A DNA stretch of 7,335 nucleotides from Bacteroidales bacterium (GCA_024683255.1 JAIKYL010000191.1:1-7335); one strand, 5' to 3'; counted from the first letter of the stretch, positions 1-5,640 are shown. Notes: a model not told the origin generated them from the sequence alone. A program made the numbers and translations.

Positions 1-69
1 TACCGTTATGCGGACTTGGTGCTCTTTTTTCTTGTTCTCTTTCTTGTCCAGATAATAATGGAACTTCAT
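1..69 (-). CDS. Tyrosine recombinase/integrase, N-terminal fragment (cut by window edge)
   Basis: This is the first 23 codons of a minus-strand gene that continues beyond the left edge. The start is the ATG at 69-67, and the visible protein begins MKFHYYLDKKENKKK. A short beta strand, a Lys-rich turn and a second strand ending VRITV is the usual opening of the arm-type DNA-binding domain of Bacteroidota tyrosine recombinases found on conjugative and mobilisable elements. Such enzymes cut and rejoin DNA at attachment sites through a catalytic tyrosine, which lies outside the window. A perfect -7 box sits 77 bp upstream, and the leader holds a tandem repeat that could be a binding site. With so few residues visible the family call rests on the N-terminal pattern alone. 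The alternative is an unrelated short Lys-rich protein. Confidence 0.6.
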   Translation of the reverse strand, partial: MKFHYYLDKKENKKKEHQVRITV

Positions 70-110
70 AACAATCAGCACTTTACGTTAAACCTAAACC
101 TCTGGAAAAT

Positions 111-134
111 TTGTTCACACTTTTGTTCACACTT
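111..134. repeat. Two tandem copies of a 12-bp unit in the integrase leader
   Basis: The unit TTGTTCACACTT occurs twice head to tail, with a period of exactly 12 bp. On the integrase strand it reads AAGTGTGAACAA. It lies between the putative integrase promoter and the integrase start, so it would be inside the 5' leader. Short tandem repeats next to a tyrosine recombinase gene are often arm-type binding sites for the recombinase, and their place in the leader would also allow autoregulation. That function is inferred; the repeat itself is seen directly. Confidence 0.7.
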
Positions 135-145
135 TTTCCTACACG

Positions 146-177
146 CAAAGATACTAAAGGAAACTGAAAGAAACAAT
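146..177 (-). promoter_or_regulatory. Putative Bacteroidota promoter of the integrase gene
   Basis: Read on the minus strand, TATCTTTG (153-146) matches the Bacteroidota -7 consensus TAnnTTTG exactly. ATTG (177-174) lies 20 bp upstream and matches the -33 element TTTG at three of four bases. Transcription would start near 140 and run into the integrase start at 69, giving a leader of about 70 nt that contains the 12-bp tandem repeat. Confidence 0.5.
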
Positions 178-250
178 AATTATCGTAAAAAGTTGTTATT
201 TCGATAGTTACGAATGAAAATTGAAACTGTGTAATACTGAAAAATACTCA

Positions 251-276
251 TTTCTATAGTTCCCAGCACCACTTGT
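251..276 (+). other. Possible attachment junction (tRNA 3'-end-like sequence)
   Basis: The stretch TCCCAGCACCACT (261-273) has the layout of the last bases of a tRNA gene: the 3' half of a T stem (about CCCA), a seven-base acceptor strand (GCACCAC) and a discriminator base. A terminator hairpin follows four bases later. No tRNA body precedes it; the upstream sequence is AT-rich integrase leader. A recombinase that integrates at a tRNA 3' end leaves such a fragment at one edge of the element. I could not match the acceptor sequence to a particular tRNA, so this stays a weak hypothesis. Confidence 0.2.
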
Positions 277-309
277 AACCCGCTGAATTTCAGCGGGTTT
301 TCTTTTTCC
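277..309 (+). terminator. Rho-independent terminator with no upstream plus-strand gene
   Basis: The arms AACCCGCTGAA (277-287) and TTCAGCGGGTT (289-299) are perfectly complementary around a single central base; in practice the loop would open to about five bases. A T-rich tail (298-307) follows on the plus strand, so the polarity is rightward. No plus-strand gene is visible between the window start and this hairpin. It may therefore belong to a gene whose body was displaced, as expected at a mobile-element junction, or to a small RNA I cannot recognise. Confidence 0.65.
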
Positions 310-333
310 GTCCCACTTTTGGTCCCAGTTTTT
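310..333. repeat. Second 12-bp-period direct repeat pair
   Basis: GTCCCACTTTT (310-320) and GTCCCAGTTTT (322-332) differ at one base and repeat with a 12-bp period, the same period as the pair at 111-134. The two families are loosely alike (GT, pyrimidine, C, A or C, C/A, then a T run). They lie on either side of the tRNA-like sequence and orphan terminator. A recombinase-site role or an element remnant is plausible but not shown. Confidence 0.55.
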
Positions 334-334
334 G

Positions 335-368
335 ATAAAAATAAGCCGCAGCCCTCCCGGGTTGCGGC
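335..368 (-). terminator. Rho-independent terminator of the lipoprotein operon
   Basis: The arms GCCGCAGCCC (345-354) and GGGTTGCGGC (359-368) pair over ten positions with one G-U, around the loop TCCC. Read on the minus strand the hairpin is followed by TTATTTTTATC. It lies 35 bp past the stop of the minus-strand lipoprotein gene ending at 404, so it closes that operon. Confidence 0.8.
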
Positions 369-403
369 GTAATTATTACTTCAAGTAGCTCCTTACCTGG
401 CTT

Positions 404-946
404 TTACCGTCCAAAGCGCAGCTCAAAACGGTCGGCGCTCTTGGAGCCGCCATATTTTGATGCGGAACAGTTGACGAGGGCTCCCTTGTACTCGTAAACC
501 CACTGGAAGCCGTTCAGCTCGTCGAAACTCTTGATAGGATCGCCCTTGTGGATGCCCTGCTCGGCATTGGACTCCAGCTTGTAAATGGCTCCGCCGTCGG
601 CCACCGCCTGGCAGCGCTCGAAAATGATCTTCTGGAGATCACGTTCCTCGATGCCTTTCGCGCCCTTGAAGGTAAGGTTGGCATTGCCGGGGCTGCCGGA
701 TGCGCTGTAGAATACCAGGTCTCCTCCCGGATTGGGGTCCACGCCGCAGCGGGCTTTGATCAGTTCGGCATAATTCTCATTGTTGACGTCACCAAGGGTC
801 AGCGCTTTTTCTGCTGCAGCTGCAGGAGTAGTAGTCGCGGCGGGTTCGGCCTGTTTCGCCTCACTCTTTTTGTTGCCGTTATTTCCGCAGGAAACCAGCA
901 TCATTGCGCAGGCGACAAGCGCCAGGGTAATGAATGTCTTTTTCAT
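404..946 (-). CDS. Small lipoprotein of unknown function
   Basis: The 180-residue protein starts with a Lys-Lys n-region, a hydrophobic core and a clear lipobox LVSC, with the lipidated cysteine at residue 20. Signal peptidase II processing and membrane anchoring are therefore expected. Residues 21-50 form a Lys/Ala/Pro/Thr-rich linker. The folded part (about 48-180) has three further cysteines (67, 112, 160) and ends in a basic, aromatic segment (RFELRFGR). No acidic export signal follows the cysteine, so surface exposure is not indicated. I do not recognise the domain. The gene is second in an operon, 23 bp behind another lipoprotein gene with a similar leader (SCGNN followed by a Lys- and Ala-rich linker), and is followed by a strong terminator. 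The start at 946 is the only one that gives a full signal peptide. Confidence 0.85.
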   Translation of the reverse strand: MKKTFITLALVACAMMLVSCGNNGNKKSEAKQAEPAATTTPAAAAEKALTLGDVNNENYAELIKARCGVDPNPGGDLVFYSASGSPGNANLTFKGAKGIEERDLQKIIFERCQAVADGGAIYKLESNAEQGIHKGDPIKSFDELNGFQWVYEYKGALVNCSASKYGGSKSADRFELRFGR

Positions 947-969
947 AATGATGAATGTTTATTGAGTTA

Positions 970-1734
970 TTATTTAGCTTTTTCCGTCAATCCATCGAGG
1001 CTGACAACGAGGCCCTCGAATGTGGGTTCGGCAGAGAATGCGGTCACCTCGAAGGCCTTGCCTTCCATGTAGGGCACCCCGTCTTTCTTTGACAGACCAT
1101 ATTTGTAATAGGGCAAGCCGTTCTCCTTGTCCACCCACTCGATGACCTTCGTGTACATTTCTACGCCAACGACATCTTCCGTCTTCTCCTGAGTGAGGAC
1201 GTAGGCGGGACGGCCGAAGAGAGTCGTATCCTTCGCCGTTACCCCTTCCCCGTTCTTTTTCAGTCTGTCTCCGAAGAGGGTGTTGCTCATCGAACTATGA
1301 AGGTAATCGTAGATAGCCTCGTCTACACTGTCAAAGTCGGATTTCTCGCTCTTCTTTACATACGTGCCTGTGCCCTCATTCACAAGATACCCCGTCCGCG
1401 TAGAATCCGTACATACAAAGAGGTTCGTGGTTTGACTGCCTTCCATCTTGAAGATGAGGACGTTCCCTTTACGGGCATAGACACGGCTCATACTGGCTCC
1501 GGATACATACATTTTCTCGGTCAGGAAGAAATCCTGCCGGTACCATTTCTTGGCATCCGCTTTCTGCTTTTCGGCCTTGGCTGCAGGTGCTTCCGCCGGA
1601 GCGGGAGCGGATTCCGTCACCTCTGCCGAATTCTGAACGGCTTCCTGAACGGAGGCCTTCTTCTTGGGATTGTTGCCGCAGGAAACTGCGGCTATCATTG
1701 CCATGCATAAGGCAATCAGCGTTATCCTTTTCAT
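970..1734 (-). CDS. Lipoprotein, possibly LolA-like/DUF4412-like fold
   Basis: The 254-residue protein has a signal sequence with lipobox AVSC and lipidated Cys19, then an Ala/Pro/Glu/Lys-rich linker to about residue 60. Residues 64-250 look mostly beta: segments such as NVLIFKMEG (91-99), LFGRPAYVLTQE (172-183), VIEWVDKENGLPYYKYG (197-213) and FEVTAFS (228-234). The pattern of a Trp-Val-Asp strand, a Gly-Leu-Pro turn and a later E-V-T strand recalls periplasmic lipoproteins of the LolA/DUF4412 type, which bind lipid or serve as outer-membrane-associated carriers. That resemblance is by eye only. It is the first gene of a two-gene operon and diverges from the TPR-LuxR regulator gene, which may control it. 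Confidence 0.85.
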   Translation of the reverse strand: MKRITLIALCMAMIAAVSCGNNPKKKASVQEAVQNSAEVTESAPAPAEAPAAKAEKQKADAKKWYRQDFFLTEKMYVSGASMSRVYARKGNVLIFKMEGSQTTNLFVCTDSTRTGYLVNEGTGTYVKKSEKSDFDSVDEAIYDYLHSSMSNTLFGDRLKKNGEGVTAKDTTLFGRPAYVLTQEKTEDVVGVEMYTKVIEWVDKENGLPYYKYGLSKKDGVPYMEGKAFEVTAFSAEPTFEGLVVSLDGLTEKAK

Positions 1735-1767
1735 GATTAAGAGTGATTATTAATTTTCAAAAATCGC

Positions 1768-1797
1768 CAAATCTCACAATAAAAACACTATACGAAA
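1768..1797 (-). promoter_or_regulatory. Candidate promoter of the lipoprotein operon
   Basis: On the minus strand GAGATTTG (1775-1768) matches TAnnTTTG except at the first base. TTTC (1797-1794) lies 18 bp upstream as a three-of-four match to TTTG. The predicted start is near 1762, giving a leader of about 28 nt. This is a weak match, but the best one seen in the 139-bp divergent region for this direction. Confidence 0.35.
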
Positions 1798-1808
1798 GTT
1801 TAGACTTG

Positions 1809-1822
1809 CAGGCAATTGCCTG
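1809..1822. promoter_or_regulatory. Perfect 14-bp palindrome between divergent genes, candidate operator
   Basis: CAGGCAATTGCCTG is a perfect inverted repeat lying in the intergenic region between the lipoprotein operon and the TPR-LuxR regulator gene, about 40 bp upstream of the regulator's -7 box and just upstream of the candidate operon promoter. LuxR/GerE-type helix-turn-helix proteins usually bind dyad-symmetric sites as dimers, so the adjacent regulator is the natural candidate ligand. The symmetry is seen; the binding is inferred. Confidence 0.4.
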
Positions 1823-1861
1823 TTTTTCGCCCCATTTCTCGGTAAAATGCCCCGATTTTGC

Positions 1862-1869
1862 TAATTTTG
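1862..1869 (+). promoter_or_regulatory. -7 box immediately before the TPR-LuxR regulator start
   Basis: TAATTTTG matches the Bacteroidota -7 consensus exactly and ends only four bases before the ATG at 1874. Transcription would start at or within a base or two of the start codon, giving a leaderless or nearly leaderless mRNA. No good -33 TTTG is present at the usual 19-21 bp spacing; the nearest is TTTC at 1835-1838, 23 bp away. Confidence 0.4.
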
Positions 1870-1873
1870 CCCT

Positions 1874-3103
1874 ATGAAAAGACTGGTCACCCTCCTTCCG
1901 TTTCTCTTCCTTTCCTGCCTGCTGGTAAAGGGGCAATACACCGACCACCGGGACCATCAGCTGGACTCCCTGGAGTCTGTCGTCGCTCCTTGGACAGTAG
2001 AGAGAGTCGCCCAGGCCTCATACGAAGAAAAGGATTTGTTGTCCGATGCATACCACGATCTGATGTGGGGTTACAGCCAGATCAATCCTTCGCGGTCCCT
2101 ATACTTCGCCAGAAAAGCCTTCGACCTGTGCCTTCGGGAACAATGGCTCAACCAGGCTTTCCAGGCCGCCAGGATGATCGGGCAGCACCATTGGGCCGCC
2201 GGGCAGATGGACAGCGCCAAGGCTGCATTTGCCACGGCCCTTTCCATTGCCGACAAAATGGCCCTGAAAGAGCCCCTGCCCGGTAAGCCGGACGGTTATA
2301 AGGATGCGACCATCGATGATGCATACTCCAGCCTGTATGGCGCTTTGGGCAATATGTACGCCAGCATGGACTCCATCCCGCAAGCGATGGAATACTACCA
2401 TAAAGCCGGGGAGCTCTTCAAGAAAAACGGCTGGTTAGAGAGTTGTTCCGTCCTCTACCACAATATGGGCGATACTTGGCTGGATGCAGGAGACTTAAAG
2501 GAAGCTGAGGTCTGTTACGATGAAGCCCTTAAATATGGTCAGGAAGCCGAAGACTCCTTGCATATAGCGGAAGCAAAAGCGGGCCTGGGCGCACTCTATC
2601 TTGAACAGGGAAAGACCAGGAAAGCCTTGAAATACCTTCGGGAAGCAGACCGATACTTCTCCGCCAACGAAGACCAGGAATACCGCAACCGCATCTATAC
2701 ACTTGACCTGACCGGCAAAGTGTATGATGCCCAGCGCAGAATGCTTTTCTGGATGGTCGCAGGCGGCATCCTCCTCATCATCCTTCTATTGGGTCTCCTT
2801 CTGGTCCTCCTGCGTGCCAGGCGTCTCCGCAAACAGAAAGAAGGTGCCGACGTTGTAATCAGTGAAGTATTGTCCACACGGCCACAGGAGCAGAAGACGG
2901 AGAGATCCGCACCTGAACTCACGGAACGGGAAGCTGAAATCCTTCCTCTACTGGCCGATGGCCTCTCCAGCAAAGTCATCGCCGACCGGCTCTGCCTCAC
3001 CGAGCAGACCATTAAATGGTATCGGATGCGACTTCTCGAGAAGTTCAATGCCCCCAACACTGCCGGGGTTATTTCCAAAGCAAAGGAACTCGGATTATTA
3101 TAG
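1874..3103 (+). CDS. Membrane-spanning TPR regulator with C-terminal LuxR/GerE HTH
   Basis: This 409-residue protein has a cleavable signal peptide (about 1-20, probable cleavage VKG/Q), so its N-terminal part should be periplasmic. Residues 90-266 hold about four TPR-like helix pairs, clearest at 153-186 (LGNMY...AMEYYHKAGELF), 193-226 (LYHNMGD...AEVCYDEALKY) and 233-266 (AKAGLGALY...ALKYLREADRYF). A strong transmembrane helix spans 290-313 and is followed by Arg/Lys residues, consistent with a cytoplasmic side. Residues 347-409 are a LuxR-type helix-turn-helix (ELTEREAEIL, IADRLCLTEQTIKWY, ending in a Lys-rich helix). Known Bacteroidota proteins of this plan are thought to sense envelope or peptide signals through TPRs and act on DNA from the membrane without a kinase. 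The divergent lipoprotein operon is the likely target. The 3' end converges on trkH with 27 bp between stops. Confidence 0.9.
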   Translation: MKRLVTLLPFLFLSCLLVKGQYTDHRDHQLDSLESVVAPWTVERVAQASYEEKDLLSDAYHDLMWGYSQINPSRSLYFARKAFDLCLREQWLNQAFQAARMIGQHHWAAGQMDSAKAAFATALSIADKMALKEPLPGKPDGYKDATIDDAYSSLYGALGNMYASMDSIPQAMEYYHKAGELFKKNGWLESCSVLYHNMGDTWLDAGDLKEAEVCYDEALKYGQEAEDSLHIAEAKAGLGALYLEQGKTRKALKYLREADRYFSANEDQEYRNRIYTLDLTGKVYDAQRRMLFWMVAGGILLIILLLGLLLVLLRARRLRKQKEGADVVISEVLSTRPQEQKTERSAPELTEREAEILPLLADGLSSKVIADRLCLTEQTIKWYRMRLLEKFNAPNTAGVISKAKELGLL

Positions 3104-3130
3104 CATGGAGCGCTGTATTTCGAGACGGTT

Positions 3131-4600
3131 TTATCTTATCCTTGCGAACCTTTCTACATCTGTGACGGACTGGAGCAGATACAGGAGCGGGAATATCTCC
3201 AGGCGGCCAATCAGCATTTCCAGCGTTCCGGTATATTTGAGGACGGCCGGGAAATCGGCAAAGTTGGACATGGAGCCAACGTCGCCAAAGCCGGGGCCGA
3301 CGTTGCCGATACTGGCTATGGAAGCGGTCACACCCGTTATGAAGTCAAGGCCGAACGCAATGTTTACAGCTGCAAAGAACACCATGATAAACAGGTAGCA
3401 GAAGATATAACTGAAAGCATCGCCCACCTGCTCTTCGGAACGGATCCGGCCATCGATGCGGACATTGCGGACCCTGTTCGGGTGGATGGTAAGGGCCACC
3501 TTCCGGTGGATTCCTTTAGCTGCCAGGATTCCCCGGTCAATCTTGATACCGCCGGATGTGGAGCCGGAACAGCCGCAAAACAGGGAACAGATGATGAGGA
3601 TTGCCATACTGAGCGGGGGCCACAGCGTGGTGTCCTGCGTGGCAAAACCGGTGGTTGTGGAGATGGAAACAACCTGGAAAGATGCATCCCTGAGTGCAGT
3701 CCAGAAGGAGGAGTAGCCGCCGCTGACCATCAGATCGGCCGTGACTATGGCTATGGCGATACAGACCAGGATGAGGAAGACCTTAACGGTCTCCGACTTC
3801 CAGAAATATCTTGGCTTCCCCCTTAAGAACGCCAGGAACAGGGTACCAAAATGGATGCCGGCTGCAAGCATGGTGACGGTGAGCACAATCTCGGCGGCAG
3901 GATTGGCATAGAAGGCAATGCTGGTATTCCTGGTGCAGAAACCGCAGGTGCTGCACGCCGACATGGCGTTGGTGATGGCGTCGAACCAGGTCAAGCCCGT
4001 CAGTCTGAGGCCCAAAAGGGCGACGAGCGTCAACAGGACATAGGTGCTGAGCATCCGCTTGGCGAATCTGTCGCTCTTATCCCCTGCGACGGAATCCCGT
4101 GCCACGGTGGATATCTCTGCCCCGGCCAGCATGGACTTATCGGAACGGACCGATATCATCGAGAACAAGGTGACGATGCCGACACCCCCCACCCAGGCTG
4201 TAGAGATGCGCCAGAACTGGAGGCCGCGCGGGAACGCTTCTATGTCATTCAGAATGGAAGCACCCGTTGTAGTGAAGCCGGACACACTCTCGAAAAAGGC
4301 ATTGACCGGTGTAAACTCGCCCCCATAGAACAGATAAGGGAACATGCCGAAGACACACGCAAAAAGCCAGGCACCCACCACGATGCTGTTCCCCTCGCGA
4401 AAAATGAGCCTGTGTTTTCCCTTCCTCACAAAAAGGAGAGGATAAAAGCCGACGACTGCTGTCAGCATGGCCGATAAAAGGAGTGGGGTCTGACTCTCGT
4501 CACCCGGTGTGAATAGGGCTATGATACCGGATACCGTCATAAGCGTCGCCACCAGGAGCAGCGAAACGCCGATATACCATGATATTATCTTCCAGTCCAT
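3131..4600 (-). CDS. trkH: TrkH-family potassium uptake channel subunit
   Basis: The 489-residue inner-membrane protein has the four pseudo-repeated M1-P-M2 units of the TrkH/KtrB superfamily, which pass K+ into the cell. The four filter segments are FTTTGAS (109-115), CSTCGF (216-221), STTTGFAT (314-321) and SIGNVGPGFG (430-439). The TrkH hallmark GSTSGGIKIDR (346-356) and the C-terminal GRLEIFPLL (465-473) are also present. In the second filter a Cys stands where Gly is more usual in S-T-G-G-F. The ORF can be extended to an ATG at 4645, but the exact -7 box TATCTTTG lies inside that extension. I therefore chose the ATG at 4600, which begins MDWKIISWYIG like other TrkH proteins. The usual partner, the NAD-binding gating protein TrkA, is not encoded next to it. 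The gene is divergent from the LysR gene, a typical arrangement for a LysR target. Confidence 0.93.
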   Translation of the reverse strand: MDWKIISWYIGVSLLLVATLMTVSGIIALFTPGDESQTPLLLSAMLTAVVGFYPLLFVRKGKHRLIFREGNSIVVGAWLFACVFGMFPYLFYGGEFTPVNAFFESVSGFTTTGASILNDIEAFPRGLQFWRISTAWVGGVGIVTLFSMISVRSDKSMLAGAEISTVARDSVAGDKSDRFAKRMLSTYVLLTLVALLGLRLTGLTWFDAITNAMSACSTCGFCTRNTSIAFYANPAAEIVLTVTMLAAGIHFGTLFLAFLRGKPRYFWKSETVKVFLILVCIAIAIVTADLMVSGGYSSFWTALRDASFQVVSISTTTGFATQDTTLWPPLSMAILIICSLFCGCSGSTSGGIKIDRGILAAKGIHRKVALTIHPNRVRNVRIDGRIRSEEQVGDAFSYIFCYLFIMVFFAAVNIAFGLDFITGVTASIASIGNVGPGFGDVGSMSNFADFPAVLKYTGTLEMLIGRLEIFPLLYLLQSVTDVERFARIR

Positions 4601-4621
4601 GTCTTGAAACAATTGACGGGG

Positions 4622-4653
4622 CAAAGATATTTCCCAATAATGCATTTATCAAT
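4622..4653 (-). promoter_or_regulatory. Putative trkH promoter
   Basis: On the minus strand TATCTTTG (4629-4622) matches TAnnTTTG exactly. ATTG (4653-4650) lies 20 bp upstream and matches TTTG at three of four bases. Transcription would begin near 4616, about 16 nt before the chosen trkH start at 4600. The box overlaps the alternative upstream ORF start and so helps to decide the start codon. Confidence 0.6.
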
Positions 4654-4664
4654 ACGAAAATTTT

Positions 4665-4672
4665 TATCTTTG
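4665..4672 (+). promoter_or_regulatory. -7 box of the LysR regulator gene
   Basis: TATCTTTG matches the Bacteroidota -7 consensus exactly and is identical to the divergent trkH box; the two lie 35 bp apart, pointing outward. The -33 element is poor (TTTA at 4645-4648, 16 bp away), which would fit a regulated or weak promoter. The predicted start is near 4678, inside the adjoining inverted repeat. Confidence 0.5.
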
Positions 4673-4673
4673 C

Positions 4674-4688
4674 ATTGATATTATCAAT
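4674..4688. promoter_or_regulatory. Perfect inverted repeat with LysR-box geometry (T-N11-A)
   Basis: ATTGATA and TATCAAT flank a single T, a perfect 7-1-7 dyad. It contains T4675-N11-A4687, the classical LysR-type binding layout. It starts one base after the lysR -7 box, so it covers the expected transcription start, as expected for negative autoregulation. A further half site TATCAAT lies at 4647-4653, next to or within the trkH -33 region. The sequence is seen; the regulator assignment is inferred from position. Confidence 0.5.
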
Positions 4689-4697
4689 CAAAGCAAT

Positions 4698-5621
4698 ATG
4701 ACACTGCAGCAACTGCGTTATATCATTGCCATCGACGATTACCGGCACTTTGGAAAAGCGGCCGAGGCCTGTAATCTTACCCAATCCACCTTGAGCCTGA
4801 TGGTCAAGAAACTGGAAGAGGAGTTGGACGTGCGCCTGTTTGACCGCGACGCCCATCCCATCGTTCCCACAGAGATCGGCCGGAAGATAATCGACCGCGC
4901 TAAAGTGGTCTTGTATAATGTGGAACAGATTGCCGAAATGACACGGACAGAAAAGCAAGCACTGTCGGGGTCGCTTAAAGTGGCGCTGATTTCTACGGTG
5001 TCACCGGTACTGGTTCCCGGTCTATTCAAGTTTTTTGGCGAACAGTATCCCTCCATTTCCCTGGAGACGGAAGAGATGCTCTCCAGCACCATCAAGGACA
5101 AACTGCGCAAGGCCGAAGTGGATATGGGAATTATGGCGGGGCCCGTCAATGATCCGGATTTCCTGGAGATTCCTCTCTATCATGAGCGCTTTCTGGCCTA
5201 TATCTCTCCCGATAATCCCGCCTTTGCCCTGGAAAGCATCCGTACAGACAGTCTTTTGCAGCAGCCCATCTGGATTATCCGTGATGGCCTGCGGCAATGG
5301 ATTCCCGGGGAATATCCGGAAAAAGAGTTCACCTACGACCGCTTCTTCGAGGGTGGCCGTGTGGGCATCCTGATACAAGTTGTGAACAACAACGGCGGCA
5401 TCACCATCATTCCGGAAACCCATACCGATTTAATCCTGTACAGCCAGCAGCGTTGTCTCCGTCCCATCGTGGACCCTGTTCCAGGCCGGACCATCTCACT
5501 GGTCATCCGCAGAGACTATATTCACGAGGCTAAATTGAATGCTGTAGTGGAAGCCGTCAGGCACATGATTCCCGGTGTCCTGCTGGATCATGTTATCCTG
5601 AAAGGACCTCTGGTGCTGTAA
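4698..5621 (+). CDS. LysR-family regulator of the OxyR type, lacking the usual redox-loop cysteines
   Basis: The 307-residue protein starts with a LysR winged helix-turn-helix (residues 1-60: QLRYIIAI, HFGKAAEACNLTQSTLS, LEEELDVRLFDR, VPTEIG), a linker helix (62-90) and a two-lobed effector domain (91-300). The N-terminus closely follows Bacteroidota OxyR proteins, as does the VPTEIG stretch. In OxyR the sensing loop reads roughly D-G-H-C-L-R with a second cysteine nearby. Here the matching stretch at 192-200 is WIIRDGLRQ, as if His-Cys were deleted, and the only cysteines are Cys25 (in the HTH) and Cys253. Peroxide sensing by a Cys pair therefore looks lost, and the protein may bind a small ligand or respond otherwise. 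It is divergent from trkH and is followed 97 bp later by the RyR-domain gene, with no terminator seen between them. I leave out the symbol oxyR because of the missing cysteines. Confidence 0.88.
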   Translation: MTLQQLRYIIAIDDYRHFGKAAEACNLTQSTLSLMVKKLEEELDVRLFDRDAHPIVPTEIGRKIIDRAKVVLYNVEQIAEMTRTEKQALSGSLKVALISTVSPVLVPGLFKFFGEQYPSISLETEEMLSSTIKDKLRKAEVDMGIMAGPVNDPDFLEIPLYHERFLAYISPDNPAFALESIRTDSLLQQPIWIIRDGLRQWIPGEYPEKEFTYDRFFEGGRVGILIQVVNNNGGITIIPETHTDLILYSQQRCLRPIVDPVPGRTISLVIRRDYIHEAKLNAVVEAVRHMIPGVLLDHVILKGPLVL

Positions 5622-5640
5622 AAAAGGTGACGGTTACCAA

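Noticed and set aside
16..207. Plus-strand 63-codon ORF at the left edge
   Set aside because: It runs antisense to the integrase start and through its promoter and tandem repeats, and its low-complexity hydrophobic and Asn/Lys-rich product comes from AT-rich noncoding DNA.
548..1072. Plus-strand 174-codon ORF across the two lipoprotein genes
   Set aside because: It is antisense to two genes with clear signal peptides and lipoboxes, spans their junction and has no recognisable domain.
1907..1918. Possible lipobox FLSC in the TPR-LuxR protein
   Set aside because: The -3 position is Phe instead of Leu, and a better signal peptidase I site (VKG/Q) follows, so a lipoprotein call is not supported.
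3104..3130. Terminator search between the convergent regulator and trkH genes
   Set aside because: The 27-bp gap has only the short palindrome AGCGCT and no stem with a T-run in either direction.
3851..4477. Plus-strand 208-codon ORF inside trkH
   Set aside because: It is antisense to trkH, whose filter motifs are unmistakable; the Gly/His/Asp-rich product looks like a reverse-frame shadow.
4500..4958. Minus-strand 152-codon ORF across the trkH-lysR intergenic region
   Set aside because: It would cross both divergent promoters and overlap two well-supported genes; the product has no recognisable features.
5626..5638. Short inverted repeat GGTGAC/GTTACC after the LysR gene as a terminator
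   Set aside because: It has only six pairs including a G-U, a one-base loop and no T-run after it, so it is not a credible terminator.
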